NCBI GenBank assembly: GCA_051294375.1 | Contig: CM119264.1 | Coordinates: 7,337,814-7,401,813 of the forward strand | DNA: 64,000 bases | Direction of reading: 5' to 3' | Origin: Paraspadella gotoi | Lineage: Eukaryota; Chaetognatha | In this document: piece after piece, positions 31,666-43,175 of the stretch | Numbering within the stretch: position 1 is the first letter of the stretch | Layout of the letters: each line of letters opens with the position of its first letter | Made by a program: the position numbers and the translations under genes | The notes under the pieces: generated by a model | The model's input: the letters and a program-made list of their open reading frames with translations, nothing else | Databases searched by the model: none | Told to the model about the DNA's origin: nothing

Positions 31666-31947
31666 TACTTAATTTGATAAAAAATTTTAAAAATTGTAAA
31701 CACATCCCATTGATAACGATGATCATAATTAAAATATAACAAAGACTACTACATTAACATCGAAGATGATGAAATATAACAAAGACAACTACATTACATT
31801 TTTGAAAAAAATGTTTCTTTAAATTTCACACTCGAATTTATTAAAATTTTGAAAAAAAAACTAAAAATCCCCTTTTAACACTAATAAATAAAAAAATCTT
31901 AATTCAAAACATTCCCCCTTACCCAAATCTTACTCTTATTAAACATT

Positions 31948-33774
31948 TTAAACCCACTCATCCCACCCCCAAAAGAGTTTATCGATATACATATCGTCAT
32001 CGTTCGTCAGCGTCGTTGTCGTAGTATTGGCGCTTGAAGATGGCCAGTTTCGACTAGCCATCTCCAAGGCCGTCGCCCTCGTCGCCTCCGCAGCCACCGC
32101 TTTCGCGGTTTTGCAGGAGCAAGGGGGTCTAATCGGCGGAGATGCTGCTTCCGCCGCCGCCGCTGCCGCTTCCTCGATGACGGCTTCGACCATGAAGGTC
32201 GTCGCCGCCACTGCCTCCGAAGCCGTATCGGAGACATCGACTTCGCCTCCTCGAACCTCCCAGAGGCCGTTTTCAGATGCGCAGATGTTGTGGAGGGGGG
32301 TTAGCGAGAGAAAGAAGACTCCCTCACCCCCCTCCAGCGCATCCTCGGACCGAAGTCGTCGACGCCGTCTCCGCTGTTTGGCGCTCCAGCGCCGAACGCT
32401 GACGAAAGCGATGACGACGACGACGACGACCCCCGCCAACCCGAAGGCGATTCCAATTCCCAAACTGAAAATGAAAAAAAAGTAAAAATGAGTTTAATTT
32501 GTTTGTTTGCTATGTTTGTTTGTGTTTGATTTAACTTTTTAAATAAATTTTAATTAACAAACATACCTAGAAGCCGTATTGAGAGGTTCGGCGGAGGACG
32601 ATGAGGAAGAGGAAGAGGAGGATAAGGAGAATGAGGATGTTTGGTTGAAACTAAAAAAAAAAAAAAATTGTTTTTAAAATCGAGTGATTAATTAAAAAGT
32701 GTGTTATCAAAGAAAAACTTACGAGGACGAGAACCATGGAGATGAGGGTGACGGTGGCGGCGATGGAGGCGACTTGGAAATCGTCATCCACAAAGTCGTG
32801 ATTGCAGATGACGCCTCCGCCGCCGACACCGTCTTCATCATCCTCGTCGTCCTCGTCCTCTCCGTCTCCATCCCCGTCCCCATCTCCACCACCGTCTCCG
32901 TCGCCGTCTCGGTCGCCGTCTCCGTCGCCGCTGCCACCGGCATCCCTGGCGCCATTGTCGCCGCTGCCACCGGCATCGCTGGCGCCGTCGCCTTCCCCGT
33001 CGTCGCCGCTGCCACTGGCACCGTTGTTGCCGCTGCCACCGGCACAGTCGTCGCCGCTGCCACCGGCACTGTTGTCGCCGCTGCCACCGGCATCCCCGTT
33101 GCCGCTGCCACCGGCATCCTCGTCGCCGCTCTCACCGGCACCCTCGCCGCCGCTGCCACCGGCATTGTCGTCGCCGTCACCTCGACTTCTGGCTCGTTAC
33201 CGGATTTGTTCTAAAAAAAGATTAAAAAAAGATGTGAAGTAAAAACTTTTATAAAAATTTTTATATTAATGTAATGGTTCATACAGGATATTTTCCGCAT
33301 TCGTCGTACGCGGACTTAACGAGAGTTTGATGTCTCTCGTTTAAAACGCGAACTATGTAAAGTTGAGGATAGTTCGGAGGTAATCTATCGACAAGGAATT
33401 TGACACGAGACTGCATCCAAGTGGGAGTGTTGCTCCACTTGAATGTCGTCCACGACACCGGAGTTGTCAATCTCACAAGTGAGATTAACGTAGGGAACGA
33501 ACCGTTCCCCCTTTTCCTTCTTACAACCGATAATTCTCCCACCCGCGGCGTCCTTCTCCGCGTATAGTTGTTTATTGGTTTCCTTGGAATATGGATTAGG
33601 TTTATAACGTTTATTTTGTGGAGGGGATTGTTGTGGTTGTGGGAGAGATGGGGCTTGAGGTTGCAGGCGAGGTGTTGCTTGAGGATTTACATATGATCTA
33701 ATATATTGATTTAAGTGATGCAATAGTTGTTGCAACTGCATGATTTCACTGAGATTTCTTAATATGGAATGCAA
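31948..33774 (-). CDS. Mucin-like single-pass membrane protein (spliced, 5' part uncertain)
   Basis: Three exons keep one open frame with matching phases: 33210-32723, 32650-32567 and 32464-31948. The first codes repeats of the type (T/M)PVAAAT, rich in Thr, Ala and Pro, which suggests O-glycosylation. The second is Ser-rich with an NQTSS glycosylation site. The third has the membrane helix GIGIAFGLAGVVVVVVIAF followed by basic RRWSAKQRRRRRR, giving a type I topology, and a cytoplasmic tail rich in Ala and Thr that ends WGWDEWV. An upstream exon ending at 33285 (ECGKYP) joins in phase. It extends to about 33774 with a Gln/Pro-rich start, but a roughly 16-bp insertion near 33470-33490 shifts its frame. 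Another frame of the repeat exon reads an acidic DG/AGGSG repeat and is also open. Family not recognised. Confidence 0.55.
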
Positions 33775-33974
33775 TGTTTGAGAATTTTGCAGATCACGTC
33801 CTTCAACCTGTTGTCGTCAAATTTTTTTTTCGTCAAAACCAAGTCTTCGGGACAGTGAACTCCTCCGACTGTACATTCATCAGTTTATCTTACACATACA
33901 TCCAACGAAAATGTACATTGATTTCAATAAAAAAGATTAAAAGATTAAAACATTTTTAAATTTGTTTATATAAT

Positions 33975-34290
33975 TTAAGGGTTCATACAGGATATTTTCT
34001 ACATTTGACGTATGCAGATTTAATGATCGTCTGATCTTTCACCTCCGACGCTTAGCGATTAAAATGCACTCTGAATATTATTTGAGAGTTCGGAGGAATT
34101 CTGTTGACAAAAACAAATTTTGAAAAATTATTAATTATGGATCATAAAAAAAATTTTAAAAGTATTAACCTGAGATGGTCTTCTTTCGTCCGGACGTTGT
34201 GGGAGGGATGGTGTTATTGGAGTTGTTCTCCTTTGAAGGCTCTTGATGCGAGACTGTATCCCAAGTGGGAGTGTTATCAAGGTTTATCAA
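33975..34290 (-). pseudogene. Degenerate copy of the membrane gene's upstream exon
   Basis: Shares the order of blocks at 33278-33440, beginning with GGTTCATACAGGATATTTTC and ending near CCCAAGTGGGAGTGTT, with many changes and an AT-rich insertion. It has no open frame. Confidence 0.65.
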
Positions 34291-34506
34291 TTTATTTTTC
34301 CATTACGATCACTTCGATTCGTTGCGCGATTCGTTTGACTTTTCACTTTCTTTTGATGAGCAACGCTCGACGACTGCTGACATCCTAGCTCAAGCCGGGT
34401 TCGATCCCGATTGTTTCGTCGTTGAGGGAGGAGACGTCTCCCAACCGTCATCTGCTCCTCGACCCTCGCCTCGATTAACAAAGTCAGTTTCAATGTTGTT
34501 TTAATT

Positions 34507-34561
34507 AAGGCGGACAGAAGTGATTATTGTGGTTCATTCCATAATTGCTTTTGTCCGCCTT
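34507..34561. repeat. Imperfect hairpin, about 21-bp arms
   Basis: AAGGCGGACAGAAGTGATTA pairs with TAATTGCTTTTGTCCGCCTT across a loop of about 13 bases. It lies just after an open stretch (34265-34504) without ATG that reads FDSLRDSFDFSLSFDEQRS. It could be a small inverted-repeat element or the end of one. Confidence 0.6.
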
Positions 34562-35200
34562 GTTTGAACTTTAATCAGCATTGGGGTAAGGGTTACAAGA
34601 TAACGGGTACTGATAATACTGGAATAAATAGTTTATGAATCGGATCGCTAAATGTTGATAAATTTTTTTTGAAATAATATTATTTGTAACATGAGGAACA
34701 TGAGAGAGTATCGATACTAAATTGAATTAATTAATTTAGACGAAGTTGGTGGTGGGGAAATAAGTCATGATGATCGAGGTTCTGAAGATTTTGTATAAGA
34801 AAACATGACAAAGTACCGTCCAAACTATTTCATGCGCGAAATTGACAAATATTTTGGTTTATGTAGATATCTGTTAACATGTATTCGGGCACTTGAATAA
34901 ATGAATAGAACAATGAATAAATGAATAGAACGGTAAATGAATAAATGAAAAGAGGGATAAATGAATAAATGAATAATGTAATACAAAGCATTACAATTAA
35001 ATTGTGAATAGTAACGACTGCCTCTTCGCGCAATTTGGTGATGAGATTTGTTTGATGATTTCGATAACATTAAAATGCCGAAAATTCGGTAAATAAATTT
35101 TAGTCAAACATAGCATATCAATAAGTAAAACAATTCTAGAATAATTCAATATCAATGAGGAAAATAATATGATCGAGGAAATAAAACATAATTGAAAACA
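34562..35200. other. AT-rich spacer with ATGAATAAATGAATA-type repeats
   Basis: Simple sequence of the form (TGAATAAA)n at about 34895-34980; otherwise AT-rich with no gene seen. Confidence 0.6.
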
Positions 35201-35312
35201 GTTCACTCGACAAAGTGTCGATTCCGCCGACTGAGAAATCGGGCACGGGTCTAACGTCTATTCGTCGTCCCAATTCTCATCAGGGACTCCCAGTACGTGT
35301 AGTTTCAGGTCA

Positions 35313-35930
35313 TCAATGGAACGGGTCGCGTTCCAAAAGCGGCGTTCCGCCTGTGGAACACCGCCAGGAAAAGAGTTTCAAGGACAAACCAACTGACGAC
35401 ACTAAGTCGCCGGCTTGCGGGGAGTGAATGAGACCTCCCAGGGTCTCCTTTAGATGGATGGTTGCGATGGTAAGATCCGGATGCGAATCGTACGACCGTG
35501 GCGCCTTCAAATCCAGATATCCCTGGCCGTCGTCGTGCACCGAGCGCCAGGGAATCAGCGGAAAAACTTCCACATATCTTCCTGTAATGGCAGAGTCGTC
35601 CCCAAGAGGGGCTCCGCGGTGAGACAACACAGCCATCTCTGCGTATCTCCCATCGCTCTCCAACACCATGCCCATGGCGTTTTGGGCCATCTCGAAAACG
35701 ATTTCCTCAGTTCTGAATCGGTCAGGAGCATGACTCCTTACACGATCCAAAGTAGAAGCTCTCTTCATTTTCCATATTCGCCGCATCCAACGCGTCAACG
35801 TTGCCGTTGATTGTCTGGGGATCGGGAACGCGGCTGATCTGACCCGCAGCGGCCGTCGTAAAAGTTTGTCCATGCGAAGCCAACATAATGGTCTTTTGCA
35901 GCAAAGAACTTGGCTATCGCCGACATTTTT
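35313..35930 (-). pseudogene. Broken GC-rich intronless coding region, family unknown
   Basis: A GC-rich island with protein-like translation in an AT-rich, repeat-dense neighbourhood. An ATG near 35926 opens one frame (MSAIAKFFAA). The protein-like reading then moves to a second frame around 35860-35725, and to a third from about 35760 to 35313, ending at a stop after LLERDPF. At least two frameshifts are therefore present. No membrane segment or classical motif was seen. Base composition unlike its neighbours suggests a retrocopy or an element- or virus-derived gene, but I cannot name it. Confidence 0.45.
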
Positions 35931-36245
35931 GAAAGTTGACGTATGTTAGACGTAAGTTAGACGTATGTGTCGAAGAAAACTGATAAGAATAAAACGAAAT
36001 TAGAAAATCGAAATTACTTCAATTCCAAAAATATTTTAAGATAGAGAAAAAATATAAAACACGAACGATGCTCTTTTGTCTAAGATTTTCCAAAAATATA
36101 ATTTCCGTCTCAGTCGCTAGATGTCGCGACAGATAGGGCGCACTAAAAACGCCAAACACAAAATAAGACAAATGAAACACGCGCAGATTATTGATACGAA
36201 GATTTAAAGGAAATTTGAATTGTTACAACGATTTTATTATTAAGT

Positions 36246-36291
36246 TGCAGACATGTTTCGACTCAGAGATTTTCGAGTCTTCATCAGCGCT
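36246..36291 (-). ncRNA. Hammerhead ribozyme motif
   Basis: On the minus strand: CTGATGA, then a stem II of GACTC/GAGTC, then GAAACATGTC. The core CUGAUGA...GAAA is complete. Stem III is minimal (AC-AU-GU) and the predicted cleavage is after the C of GTC, as in type I hammerheads of Penelope-like elements and retrozymes. Stem I has about three pairs (UGC with GCG, one wobble). Two further copies occur in this window. Confidence 0.8.
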
Positions 36292-36734
36292 TTTGATACG
36301 AAGAAAAATAAAATTCAAATAACTTCGAAACATATCAAAATTAGACGAAAATTCGTATGATGTAAAAAACGACATTATAATTCAAATCACGTAAAAGACG
36401 ACATTATACCGTGAAAAATTATGAAAATTCGATTATTTCTTATTGAAATTACGAGTAATCCATGTAGGTCGTCGCTCCGGCAAGTAGAAAATAAAATCCA
36501 AATTTCCGGCCGATGAAAAAGCGATATTGAGAGCGCAAAATTAACTCGTAAAATTAAAATATGTATTTTAGTAAGAAATACCCAATAGTCCGTCCGTAAC
36601 TCACACAAACGGATCTATCTTAACGGGTAAGAGAACCCTAGATAAAAAACAGAGACGCGGTCACGCATCTCTATATAGTATTGACACTCGCCAATCTATT
36701 GTTTCTTAATCCTCAAAAGAGGCAATCTTAACCT

Positions 36735-37115
36735 CATCCCAGCTCAATGGGCCTCCGACATTTGCAGAGGCAAATGGTCCCAGCTTAATGGGCCTCCGTC
36801 ACTTGCAGAGGCAAATGGTCCAGCTTAATGGGCCTCCGTTAATGACAATTTGTCATAGCAAATGCAAGGAAGCGAAAACGATTTATTTATTAAAGCGACA
36901 ACATGCGGTAAAAGTGGCAAAAAAAAAAAAGTTCGATGCTATGTGGCGAATTCCATATTATTTCATGGTAATTCTTTAACGGGGTTTTCCGTTTTTACGT
37001 CGCCAAGGACGGCAGTTATGAGGCTCAACGCTGAGCAGAAGTTTTTCGTCTACTGTGCAGACGGCAGTTATAGAGCTCAACGCTGAGCCGGGGTTTTTCG
37101 TCTACTCCGCAGACG
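36735..37115. repeat. Two short tandem duplications (about 40 bp and 56 bp)
   Basis: Three units of about 40 bp around AATGGGCCTCCGTCACTTGC at 36737-36845. Two units of about 56 bp around CTCAACGCTGAGC at 37008-37110, each with a small GCTCAACGCTGAGC inverted repeat. They may belong to an unrecognised element. Confidence 0.7.
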
Positions 37116-37650
37116 GCATACCAACAAGCCCAAGTAAGCCAAAGCTCCCCACCACGCTTGCAGGTGACAAGGACCGTCAATATGCTAGCTTTACATCCAC
37201 CCACGCGGATGTGAAGGAGAGTGGATTAAACACCCCACTAGATAACTTATATCTCAATCTTAATTATCGTTATCAATATGAACCATATTAGCTCATGAAA
37301 AACTCGCACCACATCCCACTTAAGGTAGCAGTAGCAACAAGAGACGATGGGGACCGAACAAAGCCGATGCCACCATGTTGTCTTTTTTACTAGCTCCTGT
37401 AATAATTGACGAATATATTTAGCCTAATATATTAATAGAGGATTGAGTATTCACTATAGTTATATTAAATAAGGTAAAACAAAAGAAATAAAACGGGAGA
37501 GAAATACAAATTGTTACTCGGCCAAAATCACGACTGAAGAAATTACAAGCGATCGAGAACTAAAAGCATTTTGTTTACAATTCAGCGAAGGCCAATACTT
37601 TTGTAAATAAAGAACCTGTCCGAAACGAAAACAACAACTCTTTGATATTC
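37116..37650. other. Spacer, no gene recognised
   Basis: Mixed-composition sequence continuing from the 56-bp duplication, with a stretch around 37130-37250 of higher GC. No start-to-stop frame with recognisable motifs was seen. Confidence 0.4.
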
Positions 37651-37659
37651 TGACAGTTG

Positions 37660-37930
37660 CTTCACTTGAATGTCGTTCGCGAGACTGGAATGAGATTAAC
37701 GTAAGTAACGAACCGTTCCCCCTCTTCCTTCTTATATCCGATAATTATCCCACCCGCAGTCCATCTCCGCGTAAAGCTTCCTATTCCTTTCCTTAGAATT
37801 AGGGTGTGGTTGAAATCGTTTATTTTGTTGTGGTTGAGATTGTTGTGGTTGAGATTGATGTGGTTGTGGTGGGGCTTGAAATTGTGGATGAGATGCGGTT
37901 AGAAATTTGGTTTGAGCTCGTGTTTGAAAT
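37660..37930 (-). pseudogene. Second copy of the membrane gene's upstream exon
   Basis: Matches 33440-33690 (blocks CTTGAATGTCGT, AACGAACCGTTCCCCCT, CCACCCGCAG, TTTATTTTGTTG). It lacks the roughly 16-bp insertion found in the first copy, so VNL-PVS reads through in one frame, but it then stops at once. It is a truncated paralogue. Confidence 0.7.
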
Positions 37931-40272
37931 TGATTTGTAAATGATCTGATGGATCGTTTGTCTAAAATATATTTAAAATGAATCTAAAATCTTAAGAGTT
38001 GATTGCTCCGTTCATATTTAACTCCGGGTGTTTTAAAACAAGTTTTAAAACATATTCTATTTTATAGCTTGGAGTTTGGCAATATTTTTTAGGTTTAACT
38101 GATAAATATGGTACTACTGTAATCTGGGGCGATGGAGGCTTTTATATTCTAAGCTCGTTTGTTATAAATCTTGATTTTTTGTCAGTTGGCTTTGTTGTAT
38201 TTGTAGTCAACAAAGATTTTTCAGATTTGATAAGAAAGATATACATAATTTCAAATCTTTGCTTCTAAATTCTGCCTGTTGTGTATGAAAGTGAATTTTT
38301 TGAACAATTGTTGGGTTTAAAATTCCTTTAGCTATATCAGCTTTAGGCTGCATTGGATACCTTCTTGACATCTTTGTAAAACTGGCTTTGAAAAAAATTT
38401 TTGTCATTACCAAAGGTGGTGTTTCTTTACATTTGTCAATAGTTCTGCCGCTTTTGTGATGTTGGAATCATCGTGCATCTTCCAGTTTGACATTTTTCTG
38501 TGAGTATTATTTTGGACGAGTTTTCTTACCTTTTTTTCCATCATTTTTTCATTTTTTTAATGTAAGGTTACCAGTATTTGGTGGGGGGCTCTCTATGCCT
38601 AAGGGTGGGGATGAGTTGGTGGGGATCCGAGGTGAATGAGGTATGGATTAAAGGGCTTTGCTTTCTTGCTTAATAATTTTTTTCCCTTTTTTAAACAACT
38701 GCAATTAATTGTAAAAATTATGTTAATTTTAGTATTATGCACCTAGATATTAATGTTAAGGTTATTTTTTAGTTTCTAGCTCATGTTCTAATATGGATTT
38801 TTATATACCAACAAATTGCTGTATTTTAGTGTTTTATTATGTAGATCTCGAGTAAATAGTACTGTAGGTTTTTGTAGCATGTTGAAGCACGAACGGCTCA
38901 ATCTGCCAGAGATGATGATAAAAAGAATATATAATATATAAAAGATAAATTATCAATTATTAAAAATATAAAAATTGATAATTAAGAATCCAGAATTAAG
39001 AATAACATTTCTGAACTAACTATCCAAGATTAATAATCAGAGATTGATAAGTTGATTGACAGTACAAGATTGATAAAATAAAATATTTATTAACTTATTC
39101 AATGGCTTATTAAAATTAACTTGTATCCAAATCAATCGCGAATCCTGCAGTAGATCCTTTTATTAGTCTAAAATTTTTCTTTTGATTTTCTCCGCTTCTG
39201 ATCTTAACTCGCTACAACATTTTTTTTTATTTCAATGACACAAATTTATTGTCGCTATTTGTTCATTAATTATCATTGCTCAAATGATATTTGTAATGAC
39301 GTTTTCAATTTAACAAAGTATGTTATGATAGTTGTAATTTTGTAAACTTGTATGTTTTTGTTAAGTTTTTGTTTGTTTATTTGTTTTTTTTAAATTTTTG
39401 TTAATTTTTTTACTGCCTTTCAATGATACTCATTTATTGTCGCTGCTTCATTAGTTATCATTGCTCAAAGATATTTGTAAAGACGTTTTAAATTTAACAA
39501 CATATGTGGTGATATTTGTAATTTTTAACGTTATTTGTAAATACATAAACTTGTATGTTTTTGTTTATGTTTAGATTATGTTAATATTTCAGTTGAGGTA
39601 ATTTTTACTTGCTACCTTCTAGCTATTTATTTTTATTCAACTGTTATCGTTGCGTCGTATAAATTTGTATGAATAAAATTCGAATTTGTTTTATTTTCAA
39701 TGGTTTATTCAGGAACCCTACTGGTTAAAGATAACGAAATATAACAAATTGAATAAGATACATAGTTATTTTAGTATAATCATGTCTGTTGAATTCGATG
39801 TTGATAACCATTTTTTTTGTATAGTTTTATCTTCTTTATCAAAAATAGCGATTTTTGCGGCATTTAAGATACTATTCAAATGGAACAAATATTGTAAAGT
39901 ATAAGAAATTTAAATTATTAAAAATTTATAAAAGCCATATTTAGCTTACATAATAAAAAAATAAAGACCTATATAAATATTTTGGTTAGTTTATAAATTT
40001 TATATTATATTAACTGTTTGTAAACTATAATTATTAATAAATATTAAAAAAAATAAGCTAAGTGTAAAAAATTAAAATTTAAAACTGGATTTAAATTTTT
40101 TACAAAAAGTTGATAAAAAAAGTATAATCTATTTTAACAAATTCTTTCATTAAGTTGGTTAAAAATATTAAAATTATAGTTTTTCTAAATTTTGACCAAA
40201 TTTTGATATAATTTTAGAATAAAATAATTGTTTTTTATGATAATTTTTTATATATTAAAAATCATCATTTTC
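37931..40272. other. AT-rich intergenic region, no gene recognised
   Basis: Very AT-rich DNA. A pair of related segments at about 39230-39400 and 39415-39560 (around TTATTGTCGCT...TTATCATTGCTCAAA) is a local duplication. Nothing else is supported. Confidence 0.5.
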
Positions 40273-40640
40273 GACGAGAAAGATATTCATGCTAAGACCG
40301 GGGGGGGCCCAGCTCATTTTGAGCTCTTTCTTAATTCTTATATTTCACTACAATCTTTACTTATCTATCCCTCTAAAATCTCAATTTTCAACTTCTTAAT
40401 TTTAATTTTCAACTTTTCAATTTCAAAAATTAATTTATTTCAATTTGTTATTAAACAGTTTCCATTATCTTTATCTATGTTGTACATTGCTCAAATGTAA
40501 TTATTTATTTATTTCTCTCTCTCTCTGTCTCTCTCACCAATTTTCACTTCTTTTCAAAACTTATTCAAACTAGCCACTTCTAAAAATCTGTCCTCACCAC
40601 TGATCACTGTCCTTACTCAATTCTTTGTTGGAAACCTTTA

Positions 40641-40721
<81 letters not shown>

Positions 40722-40855
40722 AACTAAAAACTTGTATCAAGTTCACAACTCATATGCGCTGATGAGGGCTCGTATTGTGAGCCGAAACATGTCTGCTCTT
40801 GTAAAATAAAATTCGTTGCAAAAATAAAATCAAACTTTGTTAGACGAGAAAGATA
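40273..40855 (+). mobile_element. Hammerhead-bearing retroelement insertion with 13-bp TSD
   Basis: GACGAGAAAGATA occurs at 40273-40285 and again at 40843-40855, enclosing 557 bp. The insert starts with a G-run and GCCCAGCTCATTTTGAGCTC, has AT-rich and (CT)n middle parts (40644-40715), a hammerhead motif at 40755-40797, and ends with the tail AAAATAAAATTCGTTGCAAA. A relative lies at 42785-43290. The layout fits a solo terminal repeat of a Penelope-like element or a retrozyme-like non-autonomous retroelement; no reverse transcriptase is visible. Confidence 0.75.
40755..40797 (+). ncRNA. Hammerhead ribozyme motif
   Basis: CTGATGA at 40759-40765, stem II GGCTC/GAGCC, and GAAACATGTC at 40784-40793, with predicted cleavage after 40793. 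Stem II differs in sequence from the copies at 36246 and 43204 but keeps its pairing. Confidence 0.85.
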
Positions 40856-41589
40856 AAATTATACAAATAAATTGTCATCACCATCGAATTCTACAGACTT
40901 GTTCACACTGAAATAGCTATGTACCTTATTCAATCTGTTATATTTTGCTATTTTTAAACGCCCTACTAACCAGCCTTATCCTCACTATAAGAGCTTAATA
41001 GGAACAGTAATAATAGGGTGTATAACGGAAACTATCACAGGGCCTCGCTATCAAGCCCGAAGTTACCCGTTTTTTTTGGTTTTTTTTCTGTAAAAAACAA
41101 AGAATCGCCCTTATTTATTTCGTTTGAAACGCAAATTTTTTTTTTTTCGGAATTTGTTTCGTCTCAACTATTGGCCTTCGAAAGTTAAGAGAGAGAGAGA
41201 TGCACATACACACACATAAAGCTTCTATCAGATTTTGGAAAGGATATTGGTTCGGTTGTGAGGTCAGCTGAAGATGAGAACAGATAAGATTGAGTTAGAG
41301 GGAATAAGACATGAAAAATAGTCAATTACCGTGAGAACATTTAAATTAACTTTTGTTATATATAATAAAGACAAACATAAATTGGTTGTACCAATTTTAG
41401 GCCCATATTTATATATACAGGGAGGTCCGGTTCTAATGGGACTAACTAGTTTGATAAAAAAAAGTGATTATATTTTAAAATTAGGGTTTTTTTTATCGAT
41501 ATTAAAAACGTTTGGAAAATCTCATAACTGTAATAGATTATTTTTATGATCTTATTTTTTTTGTAATGTTTTTAGTCGGATCTGCTTGT
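40856..41589. other. AT-rich spacer with an ACAGGGAGGTCC motif
   Basis: Contains GGTTGTACCAAT...TATATATACAGGGAGGTCC at 41377-41427, which recurs inverted at about 43620-43660. This may be a terminal motif of a small DNA transposon. No gene seen. Confidence 0.45.
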
Positions 41590-42361
41590 CAGCAGATCCC
41601 GATTCTATACTTCACTTTGTCGGACCGTCGGTCCGCCCCCTCAATCTTGTTGGGCACTAACTTATATCATGTCAGAACATTGAATTATGATAAAATATAC
41701 AAAAAAAAATGCTGTCTGTCCGTCCGTCCGTCCCACCTTAGCAAAAAATACTAATTACTCGTGATTGGATGGATGGATTGGAATGTAATTTTGTCTGCGA
41801 GTAGGGAAGTGTGTGATTGAGCTGTATTTTAAGTTTGGATAGAATCGTCCAAGTGCAAATGATTTTAAATGGAAAAAACAAAAAATATATTTCACTATTT
41901 GAATACCAATTGCTCATGAGTGGATGGGGCGATTTTAAAAAAAAATTGTATGTGGATAGGAAAGTGTGTGATTAAGCTGGAAATCAAGTTTCGATGGAAT
42001 CGTTTGAATGGAAGTGAGTTTAAATGGAAAAGACAAAAATCCTGTTTCATTAATTGATTATGCTTCTTTTTTTATATTAAATGTAAATGTAAGATTTATT
42101 AATTAATCAATATTTATTAATCAGTCAATCAATCAAGTCAGTCGTTATTGGCATCATTCTCATTGTTGTCATTGCTTTTGTCGTGGTTAGTGACCTAAAA
42201 ACAAATATTTGGGATTTAATTAATTAATTGCCTAATTAATTAATTCATTAACTTAAATTATTCAAGTATTAATTAATTATCATTAATGAGCGTTGGCAGG
42301 TCCAACATTGTTTGCTCAAACTTGTTTTTATAAATTTTAGTAAGATTCGCTTATCAAAAGC

Positions 42362-42745
42362 GTGGTGGAGGCCCCGCCGCCACCACGCCCGCACAATGAT
42401 TCCCCCGTCTCCACTCAACGAGACAGGCGGAGACCCTTACGCAGGCAATGGGCAAACGATGCCACTCCTTCAAATGCAGCAACTCAGTCCCTCTCTCTGT
42501 GGACTGAGCGTCGCCCAAAACGACGGCTTCAGGAGGAAGGAGAGGAGTCTATCATCCCTGTCGCAAAAGCGGCAAAAATAGACAATCGCCCACCTCGCCA
42601 GCAGGCGAGAAGAGGGCAGCCGGCAGGCGTATCAGGTCAGAGAGAAATAAGAGTGGCATTGGGAATTTTTCCGCCTGGTACAATCCCCGGTGCAGAATTT
42701 ACCGGTTCAGTCGCACTCTCCTCTCAGCCACTGACGCGCCAATGA
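42362..42745 (+). CDS. GC-rich coding fragment of unknown family inside the inverted-repeat element
   Basis: An open frame of about 127 codons without an ATG at its left end, rich in Pro, Arg and Gln, ending FTGSVALSSQPLTRQ. GC content is far above its flanks. It sits directly before the hammerhead repeat. It may be the remnant N-terminal part of an element protein. A second frame is also open over 42312-42581. Not recognised. Confidence 0.3.
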   Translation: MVEAPPPPRPHNDSPVSTQRDRRRPLRRQWANDATPSNAATQSLSLWTERRPKRRLQEEGEESIIPVAKAAKIDNRPPRQQARRGQPAGVSGQREIRVALGIFPPGTIPGAEFTGSVALSSQPLTRQ

Positions 42746-42784
42746 CCCGTCACCATCGTCCATGCCCTTCATTTGCATAAACCA

Positions 42785-43138
42785 AGGGGGCCAGCTCATT
42801 TTGAGCTCTTTCTTACTCCTTAAATTTCATTTTAATCATTTACTTAACACTTAAAATTCTCATATTTCATTTTTCACAAATTTCATTTCATTTTTACTTT
42901 CTATCCCTTAACTATTTATCCACTATACAATTGTTAAATTTACTAATTTTAGTTTCAAAGCATTTATCTTTGTTGTACATTGCACAATGTATCATTATTA
43001 TTTTATTTTATCCCTGTTCTCTCTCTCTCTCTCTAAGTTTCACTTCTTTTCACAACTTATTCAATCTGTCCTCACCTTGACCTGTCCTCTCATCTGACCA
43101 CTATTCTGTCTCACCACTTTGTTGGAAAACTTTTACCC

Positions 43139-43175
<37 letters not shown>

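Larger units (their letters stand above)
29760..32090. repeat. Duplicated gene cassette, copy 2
   Basis: The fuller copy of the segment at 25749-27640, starting with the same GAGATAATAAAAAACGGGGT. It holds an intact cysteine-pair gene, the two-exon unknown gene and, additionally, two short overlapping open frames. At its right it runs into the last exon of the membrane-protein gene. Confidence 0.88.
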
